Source: an uncultured Oscillospiraceae bacterium (GTDB lineage: Bacteria; Bacillota; Clostridia; Oscillospirales; Acutalibacteraceae). Taken from it: a stretch of 64,000 nucleotides of DNA. The notes under the pieces were generated by a model that did no database searches, was not told the origin of the DNA, and worked only from the letters and a program-made list of their open reading frames with translations. Shown piece after piece: positions 1 through 8,001 of the stretch. How positions within the stretch are numbered: the first letter of the stretch is position 1; every line of letters begins with the position of its first letter. A program made the position numbers and the translations under genes. Location: assembly GCA_902492045.1 (NCBI GenBank), contig CABUKB010000007.1, forward strand, positions 18,079 through 82,078, given 5' to 3'.

Positions 1-644
1 TCCGGCGGTATACGGCGGGGAAACGATACAAAACCATTTACGCCGATCCCCCCTGGCAATTTCAGAACCGGACCGGGAAGGTGGCGCCGGAACACAAAAG
101 GCTCACCCGATACGGCACGATGGGGCTGGAAGATATCAAGCACCTGCCGGTCGGCGATGTGGCCGATGAAAAGAGCCATCTGTATCTGTGGGTGCCCAAC
201 GCGCTATTGCCCGAGGGGTTGGAAGTGATGCGGGCATGGGGGTTTGCATACAAGACCAACCTCATCTGGGAAAAAGTGAGGAAAGACGGGGGACCGGACG
301 GCCGGGGAGTTGGCTTTTATTTCCGGAATGTGACGGAAATGCTGCTGTTCGGCATCAAGGGGGAGAAGAACAGGACCTTGGCGGCCGGAAGGCGCCAGGT
401 CAACCTAATCCGGGCCATGAAAAGGGAGCATTCCCGAAAACCGGACGACTTTATCCCCTTAATCGAGAGCTGCTCGTCCCCGCCTTTTTTAGAGCTGTTT
501 GCCAGGGGAGACCGTGCCGGCTGGGATATGTGGGGCAACCAGGCGGGCGGGGAATACGAGCCCACCTGGCATACATACGCGAATCATACCGTTGCGGCGG
601 CCGCACGCTCACCCGGCGGCCTGGATAAAAACCCGGACGGGTGA
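1..644 (+). CDS. MT-A70 family DNA adenine methyltransferase (5' end outside window)
   Basis: This is the C-terminal part of an S-adenosylmethionine-dependent N6-adenine methyltransferase of the MT-A70 type. The reading frame is open from base 3, and the stop is at 642-644. Codons from base 45 spell DPPW, the catalytic motif of the family, preceded by the typical KTIYA strand; the later segments LYLWVPNALL and LIWEK also fit the MT-A70 fold. The GTG at 81 falls after the catalytic motif, so it is not the real start, and the true start lies left of the window. The protein probably methylates DNA and is often phage- or element-borne in Firmicutes. No restriction partner is visible here. Confidence 0.88.
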   Translation, partial: RRYTAGKRYKTIYADPPWQFQNRTGKVAPEHKRLTRYGTMGLEDIKHLPVGDVADEKSHLYLWVPNALLPEGLEVMRAWGFAYKTNLIWEKVRKDGGPDGRGVGFYFRNVTEMLLFGIKGEKNRTLAAGRRQVNLIRAMKREHSRKPDDFIPLIESCSSPPFLELFARGDRAGWDMWGNQAGGEYEPTWHTYANHTVAAAARSPGGLDKNPDG

Positions 645-696
645 CCAGGCGGTCCCCGACACCACACCGGGCGGGAAAAAGGGGGATCTCGTATTT

Positions 697-993
697 ATGG
701 ACGGCTATCTCATCACTATGCTGATTGGCCTATTCATCACCTTTGTTGGGTCGATGCTGTCCTCTTCGAGGGTATGGGAATTTATGGGCGGTTCCAAACG
801 GGACGGTTTGACGGAGGAATTCCTGTATACCCGCCGGCAGGGAACCTGCATCGGCGGCGAGGGTATTGTGATATTTTTTCTCGCCGCGTTAGGCGCAAAG
901 CTGGAAACGCCGCTCCCACTGATCATCGGGCTCCCGATCAGCCTGATCGGGACCGTGGTTCTTCTGTATTTCATTCATAAGAAAAAGCCATAA
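697..993 (+). CDS. small membrane protein, unknown function
   Basis: A 98-residue protein starting at ATG 697, eleven bases after an AAAAAGGGGG ribosome-binding site. It has a hydrophobic segment at about residues 5-23, a polar middle with many charged residues, and two further hydrophobic stretches at about 56-68 and 75-92, ending in HKKKP. That suggests two or three membrane segments with a positively charged cytoplasmic tail. I do not recognise the family. The frame can be read further upstream, but that part overlaps the methyltransferase and has no ribosome-binding site. The gene is followed by a hairpin terminator. Confidence 0.6.
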   Translation: MDGYLITMLIGLFITFVGSMLSSSRVWEFMGGSKRDGLTEEFLYTRRQGTCIGGEGIVIFFLAALGAKLETPLPLIIGLPISLIGTVVLLYFIHKKKP

Positions 994-1130
994 ACCGGCG
1001 GGACCGAGGAGCCAGAACCTTCACCGTATCCTCCCGGACGCAAATGGTTGTAAATAAAGCGCCGGAGGGGTCCGGCCTCCTCCGGAAGAGGACGCCCCCG
1101 TATTGTGCTTTCACGTTTTTGCCTGTTAAA

Positions 1131-1164
1131 AAAACAGAGGCGATTGGTCGCCTCTGTTTTTTTA
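1131..1164. terminator. bidirectional intrinsic terminator
   Basis: A run of A, then an inverted repeat (ACAGAGGCGA / TCGCCTCTGT around a TTGG loop), then a run of T. The hairpin can end the plus-strand small membrane protein gene and the minus-strand GH2 gene, which converge here. Confidence 0.85.
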
Positions 1165-1212
1165 AGGGATTTTTATCCTGTAGAGAAAGCGCGCCGGAGG
1201 AGGCTTTCCCGG

Positions 1213-3495
1213 TCAGGCGGGTTCGCCCACGGTCCAGTCGCGGCGGCTTTCCACGGTTTCGCCATTCATGGTGTAGGTGGCCTTGATCGTATAAGTGGAA
1301 GCGGTTTCCGTCTCGGGCACGGTGACGGAGAAGGTCTGGGTTTGCCGGTCCCCTCCGTTCGGGTCGCCGGCCTGCCGGACGGAATAGGTCTTGCGGTCGG
1401 TGCCGCTCTCCACGCCGTCCTTGTATACGGTCAGGGTGACTTCCAGATTTTCGATATCCTCGTTGAGATCGTTGATGATCGTGACCGGAAGTTCACGCAC
1501 GGTGCCTTTGCCCACCGTTTCGGACCAGTCCCGGATCACGATGCCCACCGGGGCAAAAGCGTTGCGCAACGCCTCCTTGATACAGGGATGGACCGTGGGG
1601 GTGCTGATATCGGGCATCAGGATATCGCTGGTCTCACGGCCGGGAATGGAATAGGAGAGACCGCAGAACTGCAGGATTCCCGCGTGGTGACGGCCTTCGC
1701 GCCAGAATTCGGTGGACTGGGCGATGACCTTCGCGTAGTATGCCAGCCGCTCCTCCGGGGTGGCGTCGGGCAGGTACTTGTCGAAATGGTCCTTGCCCAA
1801 AGCGGTCACATCGCCGTTGCGGTCCAGCCACAGCCATCCGTATTCGTTCAGGATTTTGGGATTGTCGTTCTCCCAGAGGGCAAATCCGTTCCTGTAAGGC
1901 AGATTGGATTGATTATTGAAGCTGCTCAAAGTGAAATCCAGGTTGGCAAAGAGATAGGGATGGCACTCGCAGGTGTCGGTCTCCCCCGGAGGCTCCGACC
2001 AGCCGTTGTCCCAGCTGCGCCCCTGGAGATCGTAGCCCCGGACCGCCTGGATCACCTCGCCGGTCAGGGGATCGTTATACGCTTCATTTTGTATATCCCA
2101 ATGGACAACGGACGGATGGTTCCCTTTCTGCTCGATCCAGGCCTTCACCTCGGGCACCATCGTGTCTACCGTACAGTCCTCGGGATAATTGCCGCAACTG
2201 CCCCAATAAGGATATTCATCCATGATGAGGAAGCCCTCTTCATCCGCCACGTCGTACCAGATATCGGATACATTGCCGATGTGCAGGCGCACCGTATCCC
2301 AATGCATGCTTTTGAATTCCGCATAGAGTTTTCGGGCCCATTCGGCGTCAAACGGGTAGCTGCCGTGCAGGGGATCCTCATAAAAGCGCCCCATCACGAT
2401 ATTGGTACCCCGCAGATAATGGACCTCGCCGTTTAACATGGGCAGCTTGGTTTCCGGATCGAAGCCGAAGGTCCGCATCCCGAACCGCTCGGTATAGGTG
2501 TCTCCCGCAGTTTCAATCTCGAGTTCATACAGGAAGGGATGCTCCGGAGACCACCATTTGTCCGACGAGAAATCGTCGATTGGGATGGCTTCGACCTCTA
2601 CCTGTCGGGTAGCCCCCGCGTCAACCGATACGCCCGGCACTGTATAGGTGCCGACCAGTTTCTTTTCCTGCACCGGTTGGCCGTTTTCATAGACGCCCCG
2701 TTCATACACGCGGAAGACAACATCGCTGGAACAGGCCGCGTCCGAGCGGTTTTCCAGCGTGACGCGGGCCGCTACCGTCCCGTTATCCAGGTCGGGGGCG
2801 GTCTGCAGTGCTGTCACCGAGGGATCGCCGCAGAATAGCAGACGAACGCTGTCGATGATGCCGGGATAGTACACGTCCTTCTCCATTTCCCAACCTGTGT
2901 GGGCCGGGCATAATGGATCGTGGGTCTGCTGGTTGCGGGTTCCGAGCATGATAGCGATTTTATTTTCCCCGGCCTGGAGATAATCGGTGACATCGGTCAG
3001 GGAGGATGTGAAATTATAGGGATATTCGTCCACAAACTCTCCATTGACATAGATGTAACGGCCGTAACAGGCCTGCCCGATTTGCAGCACAGCGCGCCCT
3101 TCCGGCGCCGACGGCAGGGTGACGGTGGTGCGCACCCAGAGGGCCGATTCCTCGTCGAAAGAATACAGCGCAGGCTCGGCCTGGTCCCACAAACCCGGCA
3201 CGGGCATCGCGGTTTCAAACGTGTCGGGTATGCTCAACGGGCCCCGGTCGTATGCGCCGAAATAGGTGGCGGTGCATTCCCACAACCCGTCCAAGACGAG
3301 TTCAAGGCGGTCCGACCCGGATGGGAGGGCCTCGACATGAAAAGAGGCGGTCTCCAGGTCCCCCTTTTCGTTCCCAGAGGAAGCGCCATCCCCGGAAGTG
3401 GGGCTGTCCGTGGATGGGGAACAGCCGGAAGCGATGCAGATGGCGGCCGTCAGGCAGGCCAGCAGTCTGCGGCGAAAGCGGGCTTTTCGATGCAT
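1213..3495 (-). CDS. glycoside hydrolase family 2 lipoprotein
   Basis: A 760-residue secreted glycosidase of the GH2 clan (beta-galactosidase, beta-glucuronidase or beta-mannosidase-like). The N-terminus is a lipoprotein signal: RRR, a hydrophobic stretch, then IASGC with the lipidated Cys at residue 25. A sugar-binding jelly-roll domain follows (about 65-220), then an Ig-like domain (about 225-345) and a TIM barrel from about 350. The barrel has WDIQNEAY with the acid/base Glu near 471 and KILNEYGW with the nucleophile near 551. About 120 C-terminal residues form another beta-sandwich. The ATG at 3495 has an AGAGAGGAAAG ribosome-binding site and a good promoter upstream. The exact sugar specificity cannot be read from the sequence. 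Confidence 0.88.
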   Translation of the reverse strand: MHRKARFRRRLLACLTAAICIASGCSPSTDSPTSGDGASSGNEKGDLETASFHVEALPSGSDRLELVLDGLWECTATYFGAYDRGPLSIPDTFETAMPVPGLWDQAEPALYSFDEESALWVRTTVTLPSAPEGRAVLQIGQACYGRYIYVNGEFVDEYPYNFTSSLTDVTDYLQAGENKIAIMLGTRNQQTHDPLCPAHTGWEMEKDVYYPGIIDSVRLLFCGDPSVTALQTAPDLDNGTVAARVTLENRSDAACSSDVVFRVYERGVYENGQPVQEKKLVGTYTVPGVSVDAGATRQVEVEAIPIDDFSSDKWWSPEHPFLYELEIETAGDTYTERFGMRTFGFDPETKLPMLNGEVHYLRGTNIVMGRFYEDPLHGSYPFDAEWARKLYAEFKSMHWDTVRLHIGNVSDIWYDVADEEGFLIMDEYPYWGSCGNYPEDCTVDTMVPEVKAWIEQKGNHPSVVHWDIQNEAYNDPLTGEVIQAVRGYDLQGRSWDNGWSEPPGETDTCECHPYLFANLDFTLSSFNNQSNLPYRNGFALWENDNPKILNEYGWLWLDRNGDVTALGKDHFDKYLPDATPEERLAYYAKVIAQSTEFWREGRHHAGILQFCGLSYSIPGRETSDILMPDISTPTVHPCIKEALRNAFAPVGIVIRDWSETVGKGTVRELPVTIINDLNEDIENLEVTLTVYKDGVESGTDRKTYSVRQAGDPNGGDRQTQTFSVTVPETETASTYTIKATYTMNGETVESRRDWTVGEPA

Positions 3496-3629
3496 GTTCT
3501 TTCCTCTCTTTCTTACGCAGGATGGGAGGACGGAATTCCCGGCAAAAACCGGCGGTTCCGTCCACCGGCAAAGGCCGGTGAATGTCCACAGAAAAATGGT
3601 TTACAAAAGAGAAAAATAGTGGATAATTC

Positions 3630-3658
3630 AGTTTACAACGGCTGGATAACGATGTCAA
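3630..3658 (-). promoter_or_regulatory. sigma-A type promoter of the GH2 gene
   Basis: On the minus strand, TTGACA (3653-3658), a 17-bp spacer and TAAACT (3630-3635), about 135 bases upstream of the GH2 start. The direct repeat TGGATAA occurs on either side of the -10 element and could be a regulator site. Confidence 0.7.
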
Positions 3659-3797
3659 GGGCGTCCTGTCCACCGTATTTCCGCATAATGAAAAGGGCTG
3701 GCATGACATGGCGGTCATTCCGGTCCCGATTGGTGAAATTTTATCACCCGGCCTCCCAGTTTGCGTGTTTTTTCGGCAGCAGATGACTACATGACCG

Positions 3798-3826
3798 TTG
3801 CATCCGGCGCGGATCTCCTTTATAAT
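3798..3826 (+). promoter_or_regulatory. strong plus-strand promoter with no obvious gene
   Basis: TTGCAT (3798-3803), a 17-bp spacer and a perfect TATAAT (3821-3826). It points into the 3' end of the minus-strand XRE gene, so a transcript from it would be antisense to that regulator. No open frame with a ribosome-binding site follows. Confidence 0.45.
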
Positions 3827-3854
3827 AAAACAAACCAGGCCATAGGGTACGATG

Positions 3855-4079
3855 TCACCGCCGCCTCGGGTAATCCAGCCCTTCGGGCAACCCTAAAATG
3901 TAGTCGGCGGATACGTGGTAAAACTCACACAGCGTTTTCAGGTGGCGGACCGGCAGGGAATGAGCCGCCCTCTCGTAACGGGAGTAGACGGTTTGCTTGA
4001 TCCCCAGCACTTTGGCGATCTCGGTTTGCGTTTTGTCGTGATCCTCGCGCAGCGCCCGAATGATCTCAGAGGGTTCCAT
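3855..4079 (-). CDS. XRE-family helix-turn-helix regulator (small)
   Basis: A 74-residue single-domain DNA-binding protein. Residues about 4-60 form a Cro/CI-type HTH: IIRALREDHDKTQTEIAKVL, then GIKQTVYSRYERA as recognition region, then FYHVSADYILGL, typical of the family. No effector or peptidase domain is present. It starts at ATG 4079 and is divergent from the second XRE gene at 4185, with palindromes in the gap, so the pair probably regulates its own or each other's expression. Targets are unknown. Confidence 0.85.
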   Translation of the reverse strand: MEPSEIIRALREDHDKTQTEIAKVLGIKQTVYSRYERAAHSLPVRHLKTLCEFYHVSADYILGLPEGLDYPRRR

Positions 4080-4102
4080 GATGGATGGCCGCCTTCCCTT
4101 TT

Positions 4103-4162
4103 TATGTCAGACATAATTTAACATAGTACGGATTAGTATTGCCCAATTTAGAACTTATAAGT
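4103..4162. promoter_or_regulatory. candidate operators between divergent XRE genes
   Basis: Two perfect inverted repeats lie in the 105-bp gap: TATGTC-A-GACATA (4103-4115), close to the minus-strand gene, and ACTTATAAGT (4153-4162), close to the plus-strand gene. Between them the DNA is AT-rich, unlike the surroundings. Such sites fit HTH dimers. No clean -35/-10 pair stands out; TTGCCC at 4139 with TACTAA at 4162 is the best guess. Confidence 0.5.
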
Positions 4163-4184
4163 ACTAAGAAAAAGAGGGAGAACG

Positions 4185-4505
4185 ATGATTGGAAAAAAAC
4201 TGAGGGAGTTGCGCAAGGCACGGGGCTGGAGCCAATCGGATCTTGCGGATCGTCTGCACATGCATCACACCAGCATCGGCTATTGGGAGAGGGATCACAG
4301 TGAACCCCCTCTGGAAATGCTCCGCAAGCTGGCTCTGCTGTTTGGCGTATCCGCCGATTATCTGCTGGATCTGCCGCCCCGCGAACCCGACGCCGGCGGG
4401 GAACCCGGACAGTCGGACGGAACAGAAGGGAGTGGGGCATCGGCGGCGTCCCGCCGAGACGGTAACTCGTCTGCCTCATCCCCCGGCCCGGCGGAAAAAA
4501 CCTGA
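4185..4505 (+). CDS. XRE-family helix-turn-helix regulator with disordered tail
   Basis: A 106-residue protein. Residues 1-65 are a classic XRE domain (IGKKLRELRKARGWSQSDLA, then HHTSIGYWERDHSEPPLEML and FGVSADYLLDL). The last 40 residues are rich in Gly, Ser, Ala and Pro and are probably disordered. The ATG at 4185 follows GAGGGAGAACG. It is divergent from the smaller XRE gene and lies directly upstream of the ribosomal operon, but the strong promoter at 4524 separates the two units. Confidence 0.85.
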   Translation: MIGKKLRELRKARGWSQSDLADRLHMHHTSIGYWERDHSEPPLEMLRKLALLFGVSADYLLDLPPREPDAGGEPGQSDGTEGSGASAASRRDGNSSASSPGPAEKT

Positions 4506-4523
4506 ACTTTTTTTCAAAAAGGC

Positions 4524-4552
4524 TTGCAATTTGGAAAAGGTTGATGTAAAAT
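4524..4552 (+). promoter_or_regulatory. sigma-A promoter of the ribosomal protein operon
   Basis: TTGCAA (4524-4529), a 17-bp spacer and TAAAAT (4547-4552), in an AT-rich island. Transcription would start near 4560, giving an untranslated leader of about 350 nt before rpsJ. Confidence 0.75.
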
Positions 4553-4559
4553 AATCGGG

Positions 4560-4911
4560 CACGACTGTAAAGGGTGGGGTTGCTATGCCCTTTTGCAGGC
4601 GCGCGAGACTGCACGATATGCGATGAAGCGGGAGGTTGCGGCCGGTTGGCCGGTTTTTCCGCTGAGTATGTCCGATTTCAAACCGGGCGACAAGGATACT
4701 CTGTGTACCGCCTTCGGACTCCCGCCGCCGATGCCCCGCAGGGCTTTTCCGGCGAGAGAAGGCTGTTTGCGGGCACAGGACGCTGCATCCGTACCCGGAC
4801 ACTTGGGCCCGTCCAGTATCCGGGTTTTTCACGGCCGGGGAAGAAACACCCGGCAAGGTGTACGGTTTCGGCGCCGCCCGCCAACTCAATTTTTTAAGGA
4901 GGCGTTTTTCA
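4560..4911 (+). promoter_or_regulatory. structured 5' leader of the S10 operon
   Basis: No coding sequence is supported in these 350 bases: the open frames lack ribosome-binding sites and protein-like composition. The first part is strongly structured. AGCGG (4627-4631) can pair with CCGCT (4659-4663) around an internal CCGG-TTGG-CCGG hairpin, with GGGAGGTTGC in the bulge; a second stem uses CCGATTT and AACCGG from about 4672. In other bacteria leaders at this position carry the binding site through which a ribosomal protein (L4 in E. coli) represses its own operon; the same role here is inferred. Confidence 0.5.
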
Positions 4912-5223
4912 GTGGCAGTCAAGGAAAAAATCCGCATTCGCATCAAGGGGTATGACCACCAGCTGGTCGATCAATCGGCGGAGAAGATCGTCGAGACCGC
5001 GCGGCGCACCGGCGCCCGGGTGTCGGGTCCGGTTCCGCTCCCCACCGAAAAGGAGATCGTCACCATTCTGCGCGCGGTCCACAAATACAAGGATTCCCGC
5101 GAGCAGTTCGAGTCCCGTATCCACAAACGGCTCATCGACATTCTCCGCCCGTCCAACAAAACCGTTGAAGCCCTGATGGGGCTTGAACTCCCCGCCGGTG
5201 TGGAAATCGAAATCAAACTCTGA
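4912..5223 (+). CDS. rpsJ: 30S ribosomal protein S10
   Basis: A 103-residue small-subunit protein of the 30S head, also known as the transcription antitermination factor NusE. The start is GTG 4912, nine bases after AAGGAGG; the longer upstream frame has no ribosome-binding site. The sequence KEKIRIRIKGYDHQLVDQSA and the later PTEKE segment are near-universal S10 hallmarks, and the length is normal. It is the first gene of the operon. Confidence 0.97.
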   Translation: MAVKEKIRIRIKGYDHQLVDQSAEKIVETARRTGARVSGPVPLPTEKEIVTILRAVHKYKDSREQFESRIHKRLIDILRPSNKTVEALMGLELPAGVEIEIKL

Positions 5224-5389
5224 TTTCACTCTCCGTCCCCTTGTCCTTTTATTAAAGGATAAGAGCGGAGGTATCCCACGGGCGAGGTCATGTTCCCGAA
5301 ACGCACGGGGCGCGGCCGCCGTTTTCCGATGGAACGCGGCCGGCTTGCCTGCAGCGCGGACGGAACCAATAACCAAGGAGGTATAGACA
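5224..5389 (+). other. long structured spacer rpsJ-rplC
   Basis: A 166-base gap in an operon whose other gaps are mostly under 30 bases. It contains CCTTT-ATTA-AAAGG and a GC-rich hairpin built from GCGGCCGCC and GCGGCC. No open frame or promoter is convincing. It could hold a processing site or an internal regulatory structure. Confidence 0.4.
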
Positions 5390-6025
5390 ATGCAAAAAGG
5401 CATCATCGGCAAAAAGGTCGGCATGACCCAGGTTTTCGATGAAAAGGGCAACGTGGTGCCCGTCACCGTCATCGAAGCCGGCCCCTGCGTGGTCGTGCAG
5501 AAGAAGACGGCCGAGACCGACGGCTACGCCGCCGTCCAGCTTGGATTCGGCGATGTGTCGGCCAAGCGGGTCAACAAACCCATGAAGGGGCATTTTGACA
5601 AAGCGGATGTGGCCCCCAAGAAAACCCTGCGCGAGTTCCGCTTTGAAAACTGCGACGCCTATAACGTCGGCGATATCGTCAAGGCCGACACCTTCGCCTC
5701 CGGCGACCGGGTGGATGTCTGCGGCATCAGCAAGGGCAAAGGCTATGCCGGCGCGATCAAGCGCTGGAACTTCCACCGGCTCAAGGAATCCCACGGTACC
5801 GGTCCGGTTGCCCGCCACGCGGGTTCCCTGGGCGCCTGCTCTTCCCCCTCCCGTGTCTTTAAAGGAACAAAGGCGGCGGGCCATCTCGGGGCCGAGCGTG
5901 TGACCGTGCAGAACCTCGACGTCGTCAAGGTGGACGCGGAGAACAACCTGATCGCGGTGCGCGGCGCCGTTCCCGGCCCCCGCGGCGGTGTGGTGCTGCT
6001 CTCCGAATCCGTCAAGAAGGCGTAA
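5390..6025 (+). CDS. rplC: 50S ribosomal protein L3
   Basis: A 211-residue early-assembling large-subunit protein that reaches toward the peptidyl transferase centre. The MQKGIIGKKVGMTQVF start is diagnostic. The central loop with HGTGPVARHAGSLGACSSP, then RVFKGTKAAGHLG, is the conserved rRNA-binding extension. ATG 5390 follows AAGGAGGT at good distance. It leads directly into rplD. Confidence 0.97.
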   Translation: MQKGIIGKKVGMTQVFDEKGNVVPVTVIEAGPCVVVQKKTAETDGYAAVQLGFGDVSAKRVNKPMKGHFDKADVAPKKTLREFRFENCDAYNVGDIVKADTFASGDRVDVCGISKGKGYAGAIKRWNFHRLKESHGTGPVARHAGSLGACSSPSRVFKGTKAAGHLGAERVTVQNLDVVKVDAENNLIAVRGAVPGPRGGVVLLSESVKKA

Positions 6026-6042
6026 GGAAGGAGGAAATCGAA

Positions 6043-6666
6043 ATGGCAACCGTTTCTACATTTGATATGACCGGCAAGCAGACCGGCAGCATGGAACTCG
6101 CCGACACCGTGTTCGGCATCCAGCCCAACGCCGCTGTCCTGCACAGCGCCGTCATCAATTACCTGGCCAATCAGCGCCAGGGCACCCAGTCCACCCTCAC
6201 CCGTGCCGAAGTCAGCGGGGGCGGCCGCAAACCCTGGAGACAAAAGGGAACCGGCCATGCGCGGCAGGGTTCCACCCGGGCGCCTCAGTGGACCCACGGC
6301 GGTATTTCCCATGGGCCGAAGCCCCGCAGCTATTCCTACACCCTGCCCAAAAAGGTCCGGCGCCTCGCCATGAAGTCGGCCTTCTCCTCCAAGGTGGCCG
6401 CGGGCGAGATGCTCGTGCTCGACGAGCTGGCGATGGAGGAAATCAAGACCAAGACGGCGGCCAGGATGCTCGACGCCCTGGAGGCTACCGGCAAGGTTCT
6501 CCTGGTCATGCCCGAAAAGGATGAAAAGGCCGTTCTCTCCCTGCGGAACATCCCCGGGGTCAAGACCGCCCTGGTGAACACCCTGAACGTTTACGATATC
6601 CTCAACTGCGACAAGTTCATCGTCGTCAAGGATGCCGTTGCCAAGATCGAGGAGGTGTACAAATAA
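6043..6666 (+). CDS. rplD: 50S ribosomal protein L4
   Basis: A 207-residue 23S rRNA-binding protein whose long loop lines the exit tunnel. The loop is visible at about residues 48-90 (TRAEVSGGGRKPWRQKGTGH and TRAPQWTHGG). In E. coli L4 is also the repressor of this operon; the structured leader at 4560 makes a similar role possible here. Its stop codon overlaps the rplW start by one base. Confidence 0.96.
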   Translation: MATVSTFDMTGKQTGSMELADTVFGIQPNAAVLHSAVINYLANQRQGTQSTLTRAEVSGGGRKPWRQKGTGHARQGSTRAPQWTHGGISHGPKPRSYSYTLPKKVRRLAMKSAFSSKVAAGEMLVLDELAMEEIKTKTAARMLDALEATGKVLLVMPEKDEKAVLSLRNIPGVKTALVNTLNVYDILNCDKFIVVKDAVAKIEEVYK

Positions 6667-6956
6667 TGGATGCCCGTGACATCATTCTCGCCCCCGTGGT
6701 GACGGAAAAGGCGGTCGCCGGACTGGCGATGAAAAAGTACACCTTCCGGGTGGACAGAAACGCCAATAAAATCCAGATCGCCCAGGCCGTTGAGGAAATC
6801 TTCGGCGTCAAGGTGGCCAAGGTCAACACCATCCATATGAAGGGCCACCTCCGCCGTATGGGCCGCAACGAAGGCTACACCTCCGACTGGAAAAAGGCTG
6901 TCGTCACCCTGAAGCCCGACTCCAAGACCATCGAGTTCTTCGACGGCATGTTCTGA
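6666..6956 (+). CDS. rplW: 50S ribosomal protein L23
   Basis: A 96-residue protein at the tunnel exit, the docking site for trigger factor and SRP. MDARDIILAPVVTEKA and YTFRVDRNANKIQI are typical. The ATG shares its first base with the rplD stop codon (TAATG), so translation is coupled. Length is normal. Confidence 0.96.
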   Translation: MDARDIILAPVVTEKAVAGLAMKKYTFRVDRNANKIQIAQAVEEIFGVKVAKVNTIHMKGHLRRMGRNEGYTSDWKKAVVTLKPDSKTIEFFDGMF

Positions 6957-7146
6957 TCGAAGAAAACCGGCGGCAACCGCCGGCACGCCGCTTTCCGCCC
7001 TCCGGCGGAATCAAACCAAGCGGGGACCTTCCCCGCAGGCGAGGTATGGGATGCCGTTCCTTCCGGGAACACGCGGCGGAGCATCCCGCAAAGCCGGGAG
7101 CGCGGACACCCTGTCCGTATCCCCAGAATTAGGAGAGTGAATCGGA
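6957..7146 (+). other. long hairpin-rich spacer rplW-rplB
   Basis: A 190-base gap with several stacked stems: CCGCC-CT-CCGGCGG near 6997, GCGGGG-ACCTT-CCCCGC (7020-7036), and an outer GGGATGC (7048-7054) / GCATCCC (7081-7087) stem enclosing GTTCC-TTCCG-GGAAC (7056-7070). None is followed by a T run, so they are not ordinary terminators. No coding frame is supported. Confidence 0.5.
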
Positions 7147-7980
7147 ATGCCAGTCAAGAATTATAAGCCGACCACCCCGGGCCGCCGTGGCATGTCCGTC
7201 ATGGACTACAGCGCGCTGTCCAAGGTGGAGCCGGAGAAGAGCCTGCTCGCCCCCCTGAATAAAAAGGCCGGGCGGAACAGCTACGGACGGATCACCGTCC
7301 GTCACCGCGGCGGCGGCAACCGGCGGAAATACCGCATCATCGACTTCAAGCGGAACAAGCTGGATATGTCCGCCAAGGTGCTGACCCTCGAATACGATCC
7401 CAACCGAAGCGCCCATATTGCCCTCGTTCAGTATGAGGACGGCGAGAAGCGGTATATCATCGCTCCGCAGGGCCTTTCGGTCGGGGACACCGTCAGTGCG
7501 GGCGCTGCGGCGGATATCAAGCCGGGCAACGCCCTGCCCCTGAACAACATCCCCACCGGCACCTTTGTCCACAACGTGGAGATGTATCCGGGCAAGGGCG
7601 CGCAGATCGCGCGTTCCGCCGGCACGATGGCCCAGCTCATCGGCAAGGAAAACAATATGGCGATGCTTCGCCTGCCTTCCGGGGAAATGCGCAATGTGCC
7701 GCTTGCCTGCATGGCCACCATCGGCCAGGTCGGCAACATCGAACATGAAAACGTCAAGATCGGCAAAGCCGGGCGCAAACGTCATATGGGCTGGCGTCCC
7801 ACCGTGCGCGGCTCGGTCATGAATCCCTGCGATCACCCCCACGGCGGCGGCGAGGGCAAATCCCCCATCGGCCGTCCGGGTCCTGTGACCCCCTGGGGCA
7901 AACCCGCCCTGGGCTACAAGACCCGCAAGAGCCACAACCGGTCCGATCAGTTCATCGTCAAACGCCGGGGCGGCAAATAA
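7147..7980 (+). CDS. rplB: 50S ribosomal protein L2
   Basis: A 277-residue core large-subunit protein needed for subunit joining and peptidyl transfer. MPVKNYKPTTPGRRGMSVMD at the start, the RNA-binding middle domain, and NPCDHPHGGGEGK with the conserved His near residue 230 identify it. ATG 7147 follows AGGAGAG. Normal length. Confidence 0.97.
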   Translation: MPVKNYKPTTPGRRGMSVMDYSALSKVEPEKSLLAPLNKKAGRNSYGRITVRHRGGGNRRKYRIIDFKRNKLDMSAKVLTLEYDPNRSAHIALVQYEDGEKRYIIAPQGLSVGDTVSAGAAADIKPGNALPLNNIPTGTFVHNVEMYPGKGAQIARSAGTMAQLIGKENNMAMLRLPSGEMRNVPLACMATIGQVGNIEHENVKIGKAGRKRHMGWRPTVRGSVMNPCDHPHGGGEGKSPIGRPGPVTPWGKPALGYKTRKSHNRSDQFIVKRRGGK

Positions 7981-8001
7981 ACGAAAGGAGATTCGTCATT
8001 T

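Larger units (their letters stand above)
3496..3854. other. intergenic region between GH2 and XRE genes
   Basis: No gene is supported. It holds the GH2 ribosome-binding site, a small hairpin near 3551-3585 (ACCGGCGG and CACCGGC/GCCGGTG arms), the GH2 promoter and a second consensus promoter pointing the opposite way at 3798-3826. Confidence 0.6.

Noticed and set aside
4593..4955. Plus-strand frame in the S10 leader
   Set aside because: No ribosome-binding site, Arg/Pro-rich composition, runs into rpsJ in another frame; the region folds as RNA instead.
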